64,000 bases of DNA from Brevibacillus sp. SYP-B805 (GTDB lineage Bacteria; Bacillota; Bacilli; Brevibacillales; Brevibacillaceae). This document shows positions 8,512-17,204 of the stretch, piece by piece. The position numbers and the translations under genes were made by a program. A model generated the notes under the pieces. That model saw only the letters and a program-made list of their open reading frames with translations. It did not search any database and was not told the origin of the DNA. Position 1 is the first letter of the stretch; each line of letters starts with the position of its first letter. Location of the stretch: NCBI RefSeq assembly GCF_011059135.1, contig NZ_JAALGD010000014.1, positions 1-64,000 on the forward strand, in the 5' to 3' direction.

Positions 8512-9513
8512 ATGAAGACGATCAAAGACGTGGCGAAGCTTGCCGACGTATCTGTCGGTACGGTGTCACGCTATCTGAATGGTTACAAGATAAAGGAAGA
8601 GAACCGCAAAAAAATCGAAGAGGCGATCGAGAGTCTGCAATTCACCTCAAATCCGATGGCGAGGGGTCTGCGAACCAACAAGACGTTTACGGTCGGGGTT
8701 TTGATTCCGCGCATCAGCGACATCTTTTGCACCCAGGTCATTGAAGGCATCGAGGAAGTCCTCAATCCGCTCAACTACGGCATCGTGATTTGCAGCGCCA
8801 ATGACAGCCTGCAGGGGCAGACGGAAAAGCTCGCCTACCTGAAAAACAAGTGCGTGGATGGCATCATCCTGATGCCGGTAACGTCGGCCGAGCTTGATGT
8901 CACGGGCATTGTGGACAGCGGTATCCCGGTGGTGCTGATCGATCGTCTGGTAAAGGATTGCGAGCTGGATGCGGTCGTCTGCGACAACGTAAACGGCGCT
9001 TATTCCGCCGTCGAGATGATCATCAACAAAGGGCACCAGAAGATCGGCATCATTGCCGGTCCGCAGGAAATCTATACGGCGCAGGAACGCCTGACCGGCT
9101 ATCTGCGGGCGCTGGAGGATTACAATATCGAGATTAACGAAGCGTACATCGTTCATGCGCAGTACAACAAGACCGGCGGGATTGACGCCTTTCGCCAGCT
9201 GATGAGCCTGCCGGACCGTCCGACGGCCATCTTCTCCACCAACTATCCCACCACCGTGAACTCGATGAAGGTGATGATGGAACAGGGGCTCAGGATGGGA
9301 GAGGATATTTCCCTTTGCGGTTATGACCAGACGGAACTTTTCCAGATGTTTAATCCGCCGGTCTCTGTAGTGGTTCAGCCTTCCCGTGAAATCGGGATCA
9401 ATGCGGCAGAGATCCTGCTGAAACGGATCAATGGGGATTACAGCCGATTTCCTCAGATCCAGCGCTTGAAGACCCAATTAATCGTTACCGATTCGGTCAA
9501 AACCTTGTTTTGA
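8512..9513 (+). CDS. LacI-family regulator of the ketohexose operon
   Basis: A 333-residue repressor: N-terminal helix-turn-helix (KTIKDVAKLADVSVGTVSRYLN) and a periplasmic-binding-like effector domain (from about residue 60). I used ATG 8512 because LacI proteins start with this motif; an upstream in-frame TTG at 8500 lies in the operator. GGGGTGG is the ribosome site, with short spacing. It heads a run of transport, kinase and aldolase genes on the same strand and very likely senses the imported sugar or its phosphate. Perfect and imperfect palindromes around its promoter suggest autoregulation. Confidence 0.92.
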   Translation: MKTIKDVAKLADVSVGTVSRYLNGYKIKEENRKKIEEAIESLQFTSNPMARGLRTNKTFTVGVLIPRISDIFCTQVIEGIEEVLNPLNYGIVICSANDSLQGQTEKLAYLKNKCVDGIILMPVTSAELDVTGIVDSGIPVVLIDRLVKDCELDAVVCDNVNGAYSAVEMIINKGHQKIGIIAGPQEIYTAQERLTGYLRALEDYNIEINEAYIVHAQYNKTGGIDAFRQLMSLPDRPTAIFSTNYPTTVNSMKVMMEQGLRMGEDISLCGYDQTELFQMFNPPVSVVVQPSREIGINAAEILLKRINGDYSRFPQIQRLKTQLIVTDSVKTLF

Positions 9514-9582
9514 TCGAATTGAAATAGCCGCTAATTAAAGCGCATTCATTTACATCTGCTGAACAAGAGGGGGAATTATGAA

Positions 9583-10554
9583 ATGCGAAGGTTTGGGAAG
9601 TTGACAGCAACAACGCTTATGGTGTCCAGCTTGCTCTTTTTGGCCGCATGCGGCAGCCAGGAGCCTGCGGGCCAAAATGCTGCGCCAGGAGGAAACGGTT
9701 CGGCGCCGGACGCCGCACAGAAGGAAATCGTGATTGGCGCTTCGCTGCTGACACAGCAGCATCCGTTCTATGTTTCCTTGAAAAACGCCATGGAAGAAGA
9801 AGCGAAAGCGGAAGGCGTCAATCTCCAGGTCTCGGTGGCAAACCAGGATTTGAACAAGCAGTTGTCGGACATTGAAGATTTTATCACCAAAGGCGTGGAT
9901 GCCATCATCCTGAGCCCGGTCGATTCCAAAGGAGTGGCGGGCGCGATCAGCAAGGCGAAAGCGGCCAACATCCCGGTTGTAACCGTTGACATTGCGGCGA
10001 ACGGCGTTGAGCCGGATGCCCATGTGGCGACCGACAACTATGAAGGCGGAAAAATGGCCGGGGAAGAGATGGCAAAAGCGATTGGCGAAAAAGGGAAAGT
10101 GGCGATCATCGATTATCCGACGGTTCAATCGGTCATCGACCGCGTCAACGGTTTTAAAGAAGCGATAGCCAAGTACCCCAATATTGAAATCGTTGCCATC
10201 CAACCGGGCATTACCCGACCGGAAGCACTGACGGCCGCCCAAAACATGATCCAGGCCAATGGCGATTTGGCAGGCATCTTCGGTTTCGGCGATGACGCCG
10301 CACTGGCGGCCGTGGCGGCAATCAAGTCAGCGGGCAAAGAAGATCAAATCAAGGTGATCGGTTTTGACGGAATGGAAGAAGCGCGCAACGCGGTGAAAAA
10401 CGAAAAGTCATTCTATTCGGTCATTACCCAACATCCGGATCAAATCGGGAAACAGGGTGTCCAAGCTGCCGTGAAGATCATCAAGAAAGAAGCGGTCGAC
10501 AAAGTGATTCCTGTGAAACCTGGCATCTTTTCCAAAGAGGGAGAGAAACAGTAA
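9583..10554 (+). CDS. Sugar ABC transporter substrate-binding lipoprotein (CUT2)
   Basis: A 323-residue extracellular sugar-binding protein (Peripla_BP_4, ribose/galactose type) tethered as a lipoprotein: hydrophobic signal followed by LFLAAC with Cys at about residue 23, then a Gly/Pro/Ala-rich linker. The mature fold starts at EIVIGASLLTQQHPFYVSLKNAM. GAGGGGGAA precedes the ATG. It is the first transport gene, followed by an intercistronic hairpin and then ATPase and permease genes. Kinases and an aldolase downstream suggest a ketohexose such as tagatose or fructose; the ligand cannot be read from sequence. Confidence 0.9.
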   Translation: MRRFGKLTATTLMVSSLLFLAACGSQEPAGQNAAPGGNGSAPDAAQKEIVIGASLLTQQHPFYVSLKNAMEEEAKAEGVNLQVSVANQDLNKQLSDIEDFITKGVDAIILSPVDSKGVAGAISKAKAANIPVVTVDIAANGVEPDAHVATDNYEGGKMAGEEMAKAIGEKGKVAIIDYPTVQSVIDRVNGFKEAIAKYPNIEIVAIQPGITRPEALTAAQNMIQANGDLAGIFGFGDDAALAAVAAIKSAGKEDQIKVIGFDGMEEARNAVKNEKSFYSVITQHPDQIGKQGVQAAVKIIKKEAVDKVIPVKPGIFSKEGEKQ

Positions 10555-10564
10555 CTGTACCTGC

Positions 10565-10597
10565 ATGCCTTCCCGGCCCACTCATCCGGGAAGGCAT
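10565..10597 (+). promoter_or_regulatory. Intercistronic hairpin between binding protein and ATPase genes
   Basis: ATGCCTTCCCGG-N9-CCGGGAAGGCAT, a perfect 12-bp stem with no U-tract. It probably blocks 3' decay of the binding-protein message, keeping it above the ATPase and permease. Confidence 0.7.
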
Positions 10598-10616
10598 CGT
10601 ACTTGGAGGGATCGCG

Positions 10617-12113
10617 ATGGCGGAAGAGATCATTCTGGAGTTGAAGAACATCAAGAAGTCCTTTGGTAGCGTAACCGCTCTCTCAGGCGTACAACTGCAA
10701 ATCAAGAAAGGCCAGGTCCACACTCTCCTGGGGGAGAACGGAGCCGGAAAATCGACACTGATGAAAATCATCTCCGGCGTTCATCAGCCGGATGAAGGGG
10801 AGATTCTCTTTAAAGGAGAGCGCATCAGGCTGGCTACCCCAAAAGATGCGCAGATGAGGGGAATCAGCATTATTTATCAGGAGCTCAGCCTTTGCCCCAA
10901 CCTGAGCATTGCGGAGAACATCTTCGCGAATCGGGAGCCGATGACGGGATGGTTTATCAATGATCGCCAAATGAACCGGGCGGCTCAGGAACTGCTTGCA
11001 CAAATCGAGCTGGATTTGCCCCCGACGACGCCGGTGAAAGCGTTGAGCATTTCCCAGAAACAGATGGTGGAGATCGCCAAAGCGCTTTCTCTTCAATCGG
11101 AAGTGATCATCATGGATGAACCGACGTCGGCATTGAGCAGCAGAGAAACAGAGGTATTGTTTCGCATCATCGACAAGCTGAAAGCAAAAGGGGTTGCCAT
11201 TATCTATATCTCCCACCGGATGGATGAGCTGCTCCGCATCTCGGATGAAATTACGGTGATGCGCGACGGCAGCTATATCGGCACCGTGAAAAAAAGCGAA
11301 GCCGATATCAATGGTCTGATCCGGATGATGGTCGGCAGGGAACTGAAGGACATCTATCCGAAGCGCAGCTATGACATCGGTCCCGATACGCTGTTGGAAG
11401 TAAAGGGCTTTACCAAGCAAGGCCTGTTTGACAACATCAACCTGCACCTGAAAAAAGGAGAGATTCTCGGCATTTTCGGCTTGATGGGGGCGGGCCGCTC
11501 CGATGTGGCAAAAGCGATTTTCGGCATTACCCCGCCGGACTCCGGCACCATGACGATCAAGGGGAAGCCGGTAACCATTACGCGGCCCCAGGACGCCATT
11601 TCGCAGAAAATTGCCTTTATTACGGAAAGCCGGCGCGAGCAGGGACTGGTGATTTCCGATACCGTAAAACGAAACATTTCCATGGTCAGCATCGACAACC
11701 TGCTTTCCAGGCTGGGGCTGATCAGTGACAAAAAGGAAAGCGACGTTGCCCGAAAAGCGGTCGCCGCGCTCCAGATAAAAACAGCGGGTATCGACCAAAC
11801 CGTCAATCAACTGAGCGGCGGCAATCAGCAGAAGATCGTCCTGGCGAAGTGGCTGGAAACACAGCCGGACATTCTCATCCTCGATGAACCCACGCGGGGG
11901 ATCGACATCGGCTCCAAAAACGAAATCTACCGGCTGATGCGAAAATTGGCAAGCGAAGGAGTCGGCATCATCATGATCTCGTCCGAGCTTTCCGAGGTGC
12001 TGTTCATGAGCGACCGCATGCTGATCATGCGGGACAAGAAGATTGTCAAGGAACTGGATCCAAGCGCAACGACCCAGGATGAAGTCATGCTTTACGCGAC
12101 TGGAGGGAAATAA
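10617..12113 (+). CDS. Sugar ABC transporter ATP-binding protein (RbsA/MglA type)
   Basis: A 498-residue protein with two fused ABC domains, as in CUT2 importers. Domain 1 has an intact Walker A (GENGAGKST), signature region (ALSISQKQMVEIAKAL) and Walker B (VIIMDEPTSAL). Domain 2 has the usual degenerate P-loop (GLMGAGRSD) with [15 protein letters not shown] and [12 protein letters not shown]. It energises import with the permease that starts two bases after its stop. GGAGGGATCGCG precedes the ATG. Confidence 0.93.
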   Translation: MAEEIILELKNIKKSFGSVTALSGVQLQIKKGQVHTLLGENGAGKSTLMKIISGVHQPDEGEILFKGERIRLATPKDAQMRGISIIYQELSLCPNLSIAENIFANREPMTGWFINDRQMNRAAQELLAQIELDLPPTTPVKALSISQKQMVEIAKALSLQSEVIIMDEPTSALSSRETEVLFRIIDKLKAKGVAIIYISHRMDELLRISDEITVMRDGSYIGTVKKSEADINGLIRMMVGRELKDIYPKRSYDIGPDTLLEVKGFTKQGLFDNINLHLKKGEILGIFGLMGAGRSDVAKAIFGITPPDSGTMTIKGKPVTITRPQDAISQKIAFITESRREQGLVISDTVKRNISMVSIDNLLSRLGLISDKKESDVARKAVAALQIKTAGIDQTVNQLSGGNQQKIVLAKWLETQPDILILDEPTRGIDIGSKNEIYRLMRKLASEGVGIIMISSELSEVLFMSDRMLIMRDKKIVKELDPSATTQDEVMLYATGGK

Positions 12114-12115
12114 CC

Positions 12116-13102
12116 ATGGCGAACGTATCCCGGATGGCGGCCAACCAAAAAACGATGTCTGCCAAACCAGGCCTGGCATTTTTGCGAGCATACGGCGGGA
12201 TTTTGGCGGGGCTGCTTGTTCTTGTGCTGTTTTTCTCCCTGTTTTCCCCGCACTTTCTCAAAGTCAACAACCTGCTGAACATCGTCCTGCAGGTTTCGAT
12301 CATTGCAATCAGCGCATTCGGCATGACGTTTGCGCTGATCATCGGCGGCATTGATCTGTCGATCGGTTCCACCATTGCCCTCTCCGGAACGGCGGCGGCG
12401 CTTTTGCTGCAACACAATGTGCCGTTTTTGCCCGCGATCCTGATCGTGCTGGCGATCGGTGTCCTGTTGGGCGCCTTCAACGGGGTGCTGATCTCCAAGC
12501 TCCATATTCCCGCTTTTATCGTGACGGTTGCGACAATGGGCATTTATCGCGGCATTGCCTATATCACGACAGACGGTGTGCCGGTTGCCATCCAAAACCA
12601 GGCGTTTCTGGAACTGGGGAACGGCTCCATCGCGGGGATTCACATTCCCATTCTGATCCTGCTGCTTCTTTTTGTGATCAACCATGTCATCCTGTCCAAA
12701 ACCAAATTCGGCCGGCGCGCCTATATCACGGGCGGCAACGAAGAAGCGGCGGTCTACGCCGGCATCAATGTTTCCCGCCTGAAAATCGGCGTGTACGTGA
12801 TCACCAGCGTCATGGCGACGATCAGCGGGTTGATTCTGGCCTCCCGCTTGTTCTCCGCCCAGCCCAATGCGGCCTCCGGCTATGAGCTGGACGCCATCGC
12901 GGCCGCCGTGCTGGGAGGAACCAGCCTGAGCGGGGGCAGCGGGAAAATTCTGGGGACATTGATCGGTGCCATCATTATCGGCGTCATCAACAACGGCATG
13001 AATCTGATGAACGTTCCGTATTTCTATCAATTGATTGTCAAGGGAGTCGTCATCTTGATTGCGGTGTATGTAGACGTAAAAAACAAAAAACGGTTGACGT
13101 AA
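12116..13102 (+). CDS. Sugar ABC transporter permease (RbsC type)
   Basis: A 328-residue membrane permease with about eight to ten hydrophobic segments. The CUT2 motif GGIDLSIGSTIALSGT is present, as are GGNEEAAVYAGINV and AAAVLGGTSLSGGSG. It forms the membrane channel for the preceding ATPase and binding protein. The start overlaps the ribosome site GGAGGGAAATAACC, two bases after the ATPase stop. Confidence 0.93.
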   Translation: MANVSRMAANQKTMSAKPGLAFLRAYGGILAGLLVLVLFFSLFSPHFLKVNNLLNIVLQVSIIAISAFGMTFALIIGGIDLSIGSTIALSGTAAALLLQHNVPFLPAILIVLAIGVLLGAFNGVLISKLHIPAFIVTVATMGIYRGIAYITTDGVPVAIQNQAFLELGNGSIAGIHIPILILLLLFVINHVILSKTKFGRRAYITGGNEEAAVYAGINVSRLKIGVYVITSVMATISGLILASRLFSAQPNAASGYELDAIAAAVLGGTSLSGGSGKILGTLIGAIIIGVINNGMNLMNVPYFYQLIVKGVVILIAVYVDVKNKKRLT

Positions 13103-13119
13103 GGATAGGAGAGCGTTGA

Positions 13120-14067
13120 ATGGCGGAAATCATCACAATCGGTGAGATTCTGGTGGAAGTCATGGCGAAAAGCCTGGGGCAAACCTTCGAGCAAACGGGG
13201 GAATTCATCGGTCCCTTTCCCAGCGGGGCCCCGGCTATCTTTATAGATCAGGCAACCAAGACGGGCAGCTCCACCGCAATCGTTTCCAAGGTGGGACGCG
13301 ACGGGTTCGGTCGGCTGAATGTGGAGCGGCTGAAACGGGACGGAGTGGATGTCCGCTACATCGGCACGGTGGCCGACAAGACGACAGGCATCGCGTTTGT
13401 CACCTACAAGGAGAATGGTGACCGGGACTTTATTTTTACGCTTAAGGATTCGGCGGCAGCTTGCGTGACCCCCGAAGATGTTCGCGAAGAGATGTTTGAG
13501 GGCTGCAATTACTTTCATATCATGGGCTGTTCCGCTTTTAACGCAGGGATGATCGCGGCGCTGACCAAAGCCATATCCATCGCGAAGGACAAGCAGGTGA
13601 AGATTACCTTTGACCCCAATATCCGCAAAGAGCTGATGGAAAACGAGCGGGTGAAGGCGTTTATCCTGTATGCCCTGCGCAGCTGCGACATCTTCCTCCC
13701 GGGGGAAGAAGAGCTGAAAATCATCACGGGCTTGGCGGATGAACGGGAAGCGGCTGAAGCGGTTTTCGCGCAGCAGGTGCGCTGCATGATCGTGAAGCGG
13801 GGCAGCCGGGGCTGCACGGTGTATGAACGGGATGCCGTCTATGATGTCGAGCCGTATCCGACGGAGGAAGTGGATCCAACCGGAGCGGGAGACTGCTTTG
13901 CCGGAACGTTTGTGTCGCTGATCAATCAGGGCAGATCCATCCGGGAGGCCGTCACCTATGCCAATGCCGCCGGCGCATACGCCGTATCCAGAAAAGGGCC
14001 GATGGAAGGCACGGCCACGCTTGCGCAGCTGGAAGCATTCCTCCAGGAGAGAAGGGAGCGGGGATGA
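13120..14067 (+). CDS. PfkB-family sugar kinase, tagatose kinase-like
   Basis: A 315-residue ribokinase-fold kinase that should phosphorylate the imported sugar on C6. The N-terminus (ITIGEILVEVMAK, then GPFPSGAPAIFIDQATKTG) resembles D-tagatose kinases as I remember them. The C-terminal DPTGAGDCFAG carries the anion hole and catalytic Asp. AGGATAGGAGAG is upstream. It ends by overlapping the next kinase gene (ATGA). Paired with a 1-phosphofructokinase-type enzyme and a bisphosphate aldolase, its product is probably tagatose 6-phosphate; fructose or another ketohexose remains possible. Confidence 0.82.
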   Translation: MAEIITIGEILVEVMAKSLGQTFEQTGEFIGPFPSGAPAIFIDQATKTGSSTAIVSKVGRDGFGRLNVERLKRDGVDVRYIGTVADKTTGIAFVTYKENGDRDFIFTLKDSAAACVTPEDVREEMFEGCNYFHIMGCSAFNAGMIAALTKAISIAKDKQVKITFDPNIRKELMENERVKAFILYALRSCDIFLPGEEELKIITGLADEREAAEAVFAQQVRCMIVKRGSRGCTVYERDAVYDVEPYPTEEVDPTGAGDCFAGTFVSLINQGRSIREAVTYANAAGAYAVSRKGPMEGTATLAQLEAFLQERRERG

Positions 14068-15008
14068 TCACAACCGTCACCGCCAATGCGGCGATCGACA
14101 AAACCTATCATGTCAAGCGAATCGCCCTGCACGATGTGAACCGGGTCGCGGAAGTGGTCGCGGTACCCGGCGGAAAGGGGATTAATGTGGCGAAAGTAGC
14201 CCGTACTCTGGGGGCCCGGGTGACAGCCAGCGGTTTTCTCGGAGGAACCAACGGGCAATTCATTCATCAGGGGATTGAGCAGCGGGGGATTGCCAGCGAT
14301 TTTGTCCGGGTGGAGGGCAACTCGCGGGAAACGATTGCGATCCTCGACGAAGCGGGGGGCACCCCGACGGAACTGCTGGAGCCGGGGCCGGTGGTTGCAG
14401 AAGCCGCCCAGCACCAGCTGGCGGAAAAAATCGCCGCGCTGGCCAAAGCAAGCAAGGTGGTTGTTTTTTCCGGAAGTTTGCCCCGGGGAGTGCCAGCCGA
14501 TTTTTATGCCGCATTGATTCAGGCCGCGAAGCGGGAAGGGGCGCTCACCATTCTGGATGCAAGCGGTGAGCCGCTGGCGAGAGGGATCGATGCTGCGCCT
14601 GCGATCTGCAAACCCAACCGGGAGGAGATCGGGCAGCTCCTGGGATACCGTCCGGACAGCCGGCGCGAGCTCTTGCGCGCGGCTGCGAAACTGATCGACA
14701 AGGGCGTGCAGGCGGTCATCGTCTCCATGGACCGGGAAGGAGCGATTGCCGTAACAGCTCACGCGGCATGGCATATCGCCCCGCCGCCAATTGAAGCGGT
14801 AAACAGCGTTGGCTGCGGAGATGCGATGGTGGCGGGGATTGCGTGCCATCTGGATCGCGGGGGAAGCGCGCTGCCGGACGAACTGCCGGAGGCCTTGCGC
14901 CTCGGAACGGCTGCCGCCGCATCCAACGCCCTGCATCGGGAAGCGGGTTTTGTGCGGTTGCAGGAAGTGACAACCTTTCTCCCCAAGGTGAGGATTACGA
15001 GACTCTAG
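14064..15008 (+). CDS. 1-phosphofructokinase/tagatose-6-phosphate kinase family
   Basis: A 314-residue kinase of the LacC/FruK/PfkB branch, with VTANAAIDKTYHV at the N-terminus, GGKGINVAKVARTLG in the first quarter and NSVGCGDAMVAG at the catalytic end. In the family these enzymes convert tagatose 6-phosphate or fructose 1-/6-phosphate to the bisphosphate. Here the upstream kinase would supply the monophosphate and the downstream aldolase would cut the bisphosphate. The four-base overlap with the previous gene shows translational coupling. Confidence 0.87.
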   Translation: MITTVTANAAIDKTYHVKRIALHDVNRVAEVVAVPGGKGINVAKVARTLGARVTASGFLGGTNGQFIHQGIEQRGIASDFVRVEGNSRETIAILDEAGGTPTELLEPGPVVAEAAQHQLAEKIAALAKASKVVVFSGSLPRGVPADFYAALIQAAKREGALTILDASGEPLARGIDAAPAICKPNREEIGQLLGYRPDSRRELLRAAAKLIDKGVQAVIVSMDREGAIAVTAHAAWHIAPPPIEAVNSVGCGDAMVAGIACHLDRGGSALPDELPEALRLGTAAAASNALHREAGFVRLQEVTTFLPKVRITRL

Positions 15009-15027
15009 AAAAGGAAGGTGCAAGCAA

Positions 15028-15882
15028 TTGGGTTTGGTATCATCTACTCCTCTCTTGCAAGAGGCAAGAAAAAACGGCTACGGGATCGTTGCTTTCAACG
15101 TTCATACGCTGGAAATGATGCAGGCCGTGGTGGAAGCGGCCGAAGAGTGCCGCTCGCCGCTTATTCTGCAAACGACGGTTGGCACGGTGAAGCATCTGGG
15201 AATCGAGTATATTGCGGCAAACGCAAGAGTGGCCGCCGAGAAGGCAAGCGTGCCGATCGCGCTCCATCTTGACCACTGCCAGGATTTTGACTTGATCGTG
15301 CAGTGCATGCGGGCGGGATACACATCGGTGATGATTGACGCCTCCATGCATCCGTTTGAGGAAAATGTGCAGCGCACCAAAAAGGTGGTGGAAATCGCCA
15401 GAGCGCTTAATGTCAATGTCGAAGCGGAGCTGGGCAAGGTGGGCGGAGTCGAGGACGACATCGTGGTGGAGGAAGAGCACGCCCTCCTGGCAGATCCGGC
15501 GGAGTGCCAGGAGTTTATCGAGCGGACCGGCGTTCCCACCCTGGCTCCGGCGATCGGCACGGCCCACGGCATTTACAAGGGAGAACCGAACATCGATTTC
15601 GCACGGCTTGAGGAAATCGCCCGCAGGGTGGAGGTGCCGCTTGTGCTGCACGGCGGGTCCGGCATTCCGGCCGAACAGGTGAAACGCTGCGTCTCCCTGG
15701 GAATGGCGAAGATGAATGTGGCGACGGAATTGAAAAACGCTTTCTCGGAATCGATCAAGCAATTCTTCCTGCAAAACCCCTCCGAATTGGACCCGCGCAA
15801 GTATATGGCGCCGGCCAAGGAGGCGGTCAAACAGCTGGCGAAAGAAAAAATGGAGCTGTGCGGCTGTATCGGCCGCGCGTAA
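15028..15882 (+). CDS. Class II fructose/tagatose-bisphosphate aldolase
   Basis: A 284-residue zinc aldolase of the FbaA/GatY/KbaY family, cleaving the bisphosphate to dihydroxyacetone phosphate and glyceraldehyde 3-phosphate. Visible motifs: GIVAFNVHTLEMMQAV, HLDHCQDFDL (catalytic Asp and zinc His), VEAELGKVGG and HGGSGIP. I accept the TTG start because AAGGAAGG lies nine bases upstream and the reading matches family N-termini. The length (GatY/KbaY about 284-286) and its position after a LacC-like kinase favour tagatose 1,6-bisphosphate. Last gene of the operon. Confidence 0.9.
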   Translation: MGLVSSTPLLQEARKNGYGIVAFNVHTLEMMQAVVEAAEECRSPLILQTTVGTVKHLGIEYIAANARVAAEKASVPIALHLDHCQDFDLIVQCMRAGYTSVMIDASMHPFEENVQRTKKVVEIARALNVNVEAELGKVGGVEDDIVVEEEHALLADPAECQEFIERTGVPTLAPAIGTAHGIYKGEPNIDFARLEEIARRVEVPLVLHGGSGIPAEQVKRCVSLGMAKMNVATELKNAFSESIKQFFLQNPSELDPRKYMAPAKEAVKQLAKEKMELCGCIGRA

Positions 15883-15890
15883 GCATCGGA

Positions 15891-15923
15891 AGGGCCAAGC
15901 GAACCCTTGCTTGGCCCTGTTTT
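15891..15923 (+). terminator. Rho-independent terminator of the ketohexose operon
   Basis: AGGGCCAAGC-GAACCCTT-GCTTGGCCCT then GTTTTC, a 10-bp perfect stem right after the aldolase stop. Confidence 0.85.
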
Positions 15924-15980
15924 CTATGGAAAATTGTTCACAACCCTTTGACGAAAAAACTCGAATTTTGGAAAAAAGCG

Positions 15981-16010
15981 TTTACAAATTCCCATGACAT
16001 CCTCTATAAT
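15981..16010 (+). promoter_or_regulatory. Promoter of the allose regulator gene
   Basis: TTTACA (15981-15986), an 18-base spacer and TATAAT (16005-16010), with an operator 20 bases downstream at 16031. Confidence 0.7.
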
Positions 16011-16030
16011 TAGATTACAAATCACTTTTT

Positions 16031-16046
16031 GGGTAATCGATTAACC
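16031..16046. promoter_or_regulatory. Allose LacI operator 1
   Basis: GGGTAATCGATTAACC, one of four sites sharing GRGTAATCGWTTACCC. It lies just past the regulator's promoter and should give autorepression. Confidence 0.75.
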
Positions 16047-16062
16047 AACAAAGGTGGTGACC

Positions 16063-17055
16063 ATGTCGAACATTACGATCAAAAAAATTGCTGAACTGGC
16101 TGGTGTGTCAAGCGCAACGGTTTCAAGAATACTGAACAATACGGGGAGGTATTCGGAAGAAACTAAGGAGCGCGTTCTGGAGATTATCCGGGATTACAAT
16201 TACCGGACAAACGTGGTAGCCAAAAGCCTGCGCACGAACAAATCGAAAACAATCGGCGTGATCGTCCCTGATATCACGAACGAATTCTTCGCAAACATCG
16301 TGTTGGCCATTGAAAATTATTCCGTGCCGAACGGCTATTCGATTTTCATCTGTAACACCAGTGAAGACCATGAAAAGGAAAAGATGTTCGTCAGGGATCT
16401 GGAGGCCAAAGGCGTAGATGGCATCATCTATCTGTCCGGCAACAAGCAAATACCGGAGCAGACGACAAGCAAGCATCTTCCCACGGTTTGTATTGACCGC
16501 AATCCGGGCAACAAGGAGATTGTCGTAGTCGAGTCGGACAACTTCAGCGGCGGTTTTATCGCCACGGAAGAATTGATTCAACAAGGCTGCAAACGGATCG
16601 TCATCATCAAAGACGAGCGGGACGTTTCGCCGATGGCCGAACGATACCGCGGATATCGGGAAGCTTTGCAGAAGCACGGGATTCCATTGGATGAAAATCT
16701 GGTGGTGAATGTCAAGGTCGATGTCCATGAAGCTACCAAGGCGGTCCAACACCTGATCAGCAGGGGGACAGCGTTTGATGCGATCTTTGCCTGCACCGAC
16801 TGGTTGGCGATTGGCGCGATCAACGCTTTGCATCAACATCAGATCCTGATTCCCGATGAAGTAAAGATCATCGGCTTCGATAATATTTCCGTCGCGCAGC
16901 ACAGTTATCCCCCGCTTACGACAGTGGAGCAGGATAAGACCAAATTGGGTGAAATCGCAGCACAGATTCTCCTGGACATGATCGATCAGAAAAAACCACA
17001 GAAACAAAATATTGTGCTCCCCGTATCCTTGGTAAAAAGGAATACGACCCTGTAA
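16063..17055 (+). CDS. LacI-family regulator of the allose operon
   Basis: A 330-residue repressor with an N-terminal helix-turn-helix (ITIKKIAELAGVSSATVSRILN) and a sugar-binding effector domain. ATG 16063 was chosen because AAAGGTGG lies five bases upstream; the in-frame GTG at 16054 sits inside that site. Four copies of one operator motif occur at 16031, 17065, 17098 and 17167, flanking this gene and covering the alsB leader, so it probably controls itself and the als genes. E. coli uses RpiR/AlsR for its als operon, so a LacI regulator is a different arrangement. Confidence 0.92.
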   Translation: MSNITIKKIAELAGVSSATVSRILNNTGRYSEETKERVLEIIRDYNYRTNVVAKSLRTNKSKTIGVIVPDITNEFFANIVLAIENYSVPNGYSIFICNTSEDHEKEKMFVRDLEAKGVDGIIYLSGNKQIPEQTTSKHLPTVCIDRNPGNKEIVVVESDNFSGGFIATEELIQQGCKRIVIIKDERDVSPMAERYRGYREALQKHGIPLDENLVVNVKVDVHEATKAVQHLISRGTAFDAIFACTDWLAIGAINALHQHQILIPDEVKIIGFDNISVAQHSYPPLTTVEQDKTKLGEIAAQILLDMIDQKKPQKQNIVLPVSLVKRNTTL

Positions 17056-17064
17056 TTATTGGAA

Positions 17065-17080
17065 GAGTAATCGATTACCC
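17065..17080. promoter_or_regulatory. Allose LacI operator 2
   Basis: GAGTAATCGATTACCC, close to a perfect palindrome, starting ten bases after the regulator's stop and about 125 bases before alsB. Confidence 0.75.
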
Positions 17081-17097
17081 TTCTGTTATTTTCGGTT

Positions 17098-17113
17098 GGG
17101 TAATCGTTTTCTC
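17098..17113. promoter_or_regulatory. Allose LacI operator 3 (weaker half)
   Basis: GGGTAATCGTTTTCTC keeps the left half and the CG centre of the motif; the right half is degenerate. Start-to-start distance from operator 2 is 33 bases, about three helical turns. Confidence 0.6.
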
Positions 17114-17166
17114 AAAACACATATCAATAGAAAAATGTAAACGCATACTCGTCTGTTTCTGCAGAT

Positions 17167-17182
17167 GAGTAATCGTTTACCC
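17167..17182. promoter_or_regulatory. Allose LacI operator 4
   Basis: GAGTAATCGTTTACCC, just upstream of the alsB ribosome site. A clear promoter for alsB was not resolved by eye; it should lie between operators 3 and 4. Confidence 0.75.
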
Positions 17183-17204
17183 AATTAAAAGGAGGAGTTC
17201 GTAT

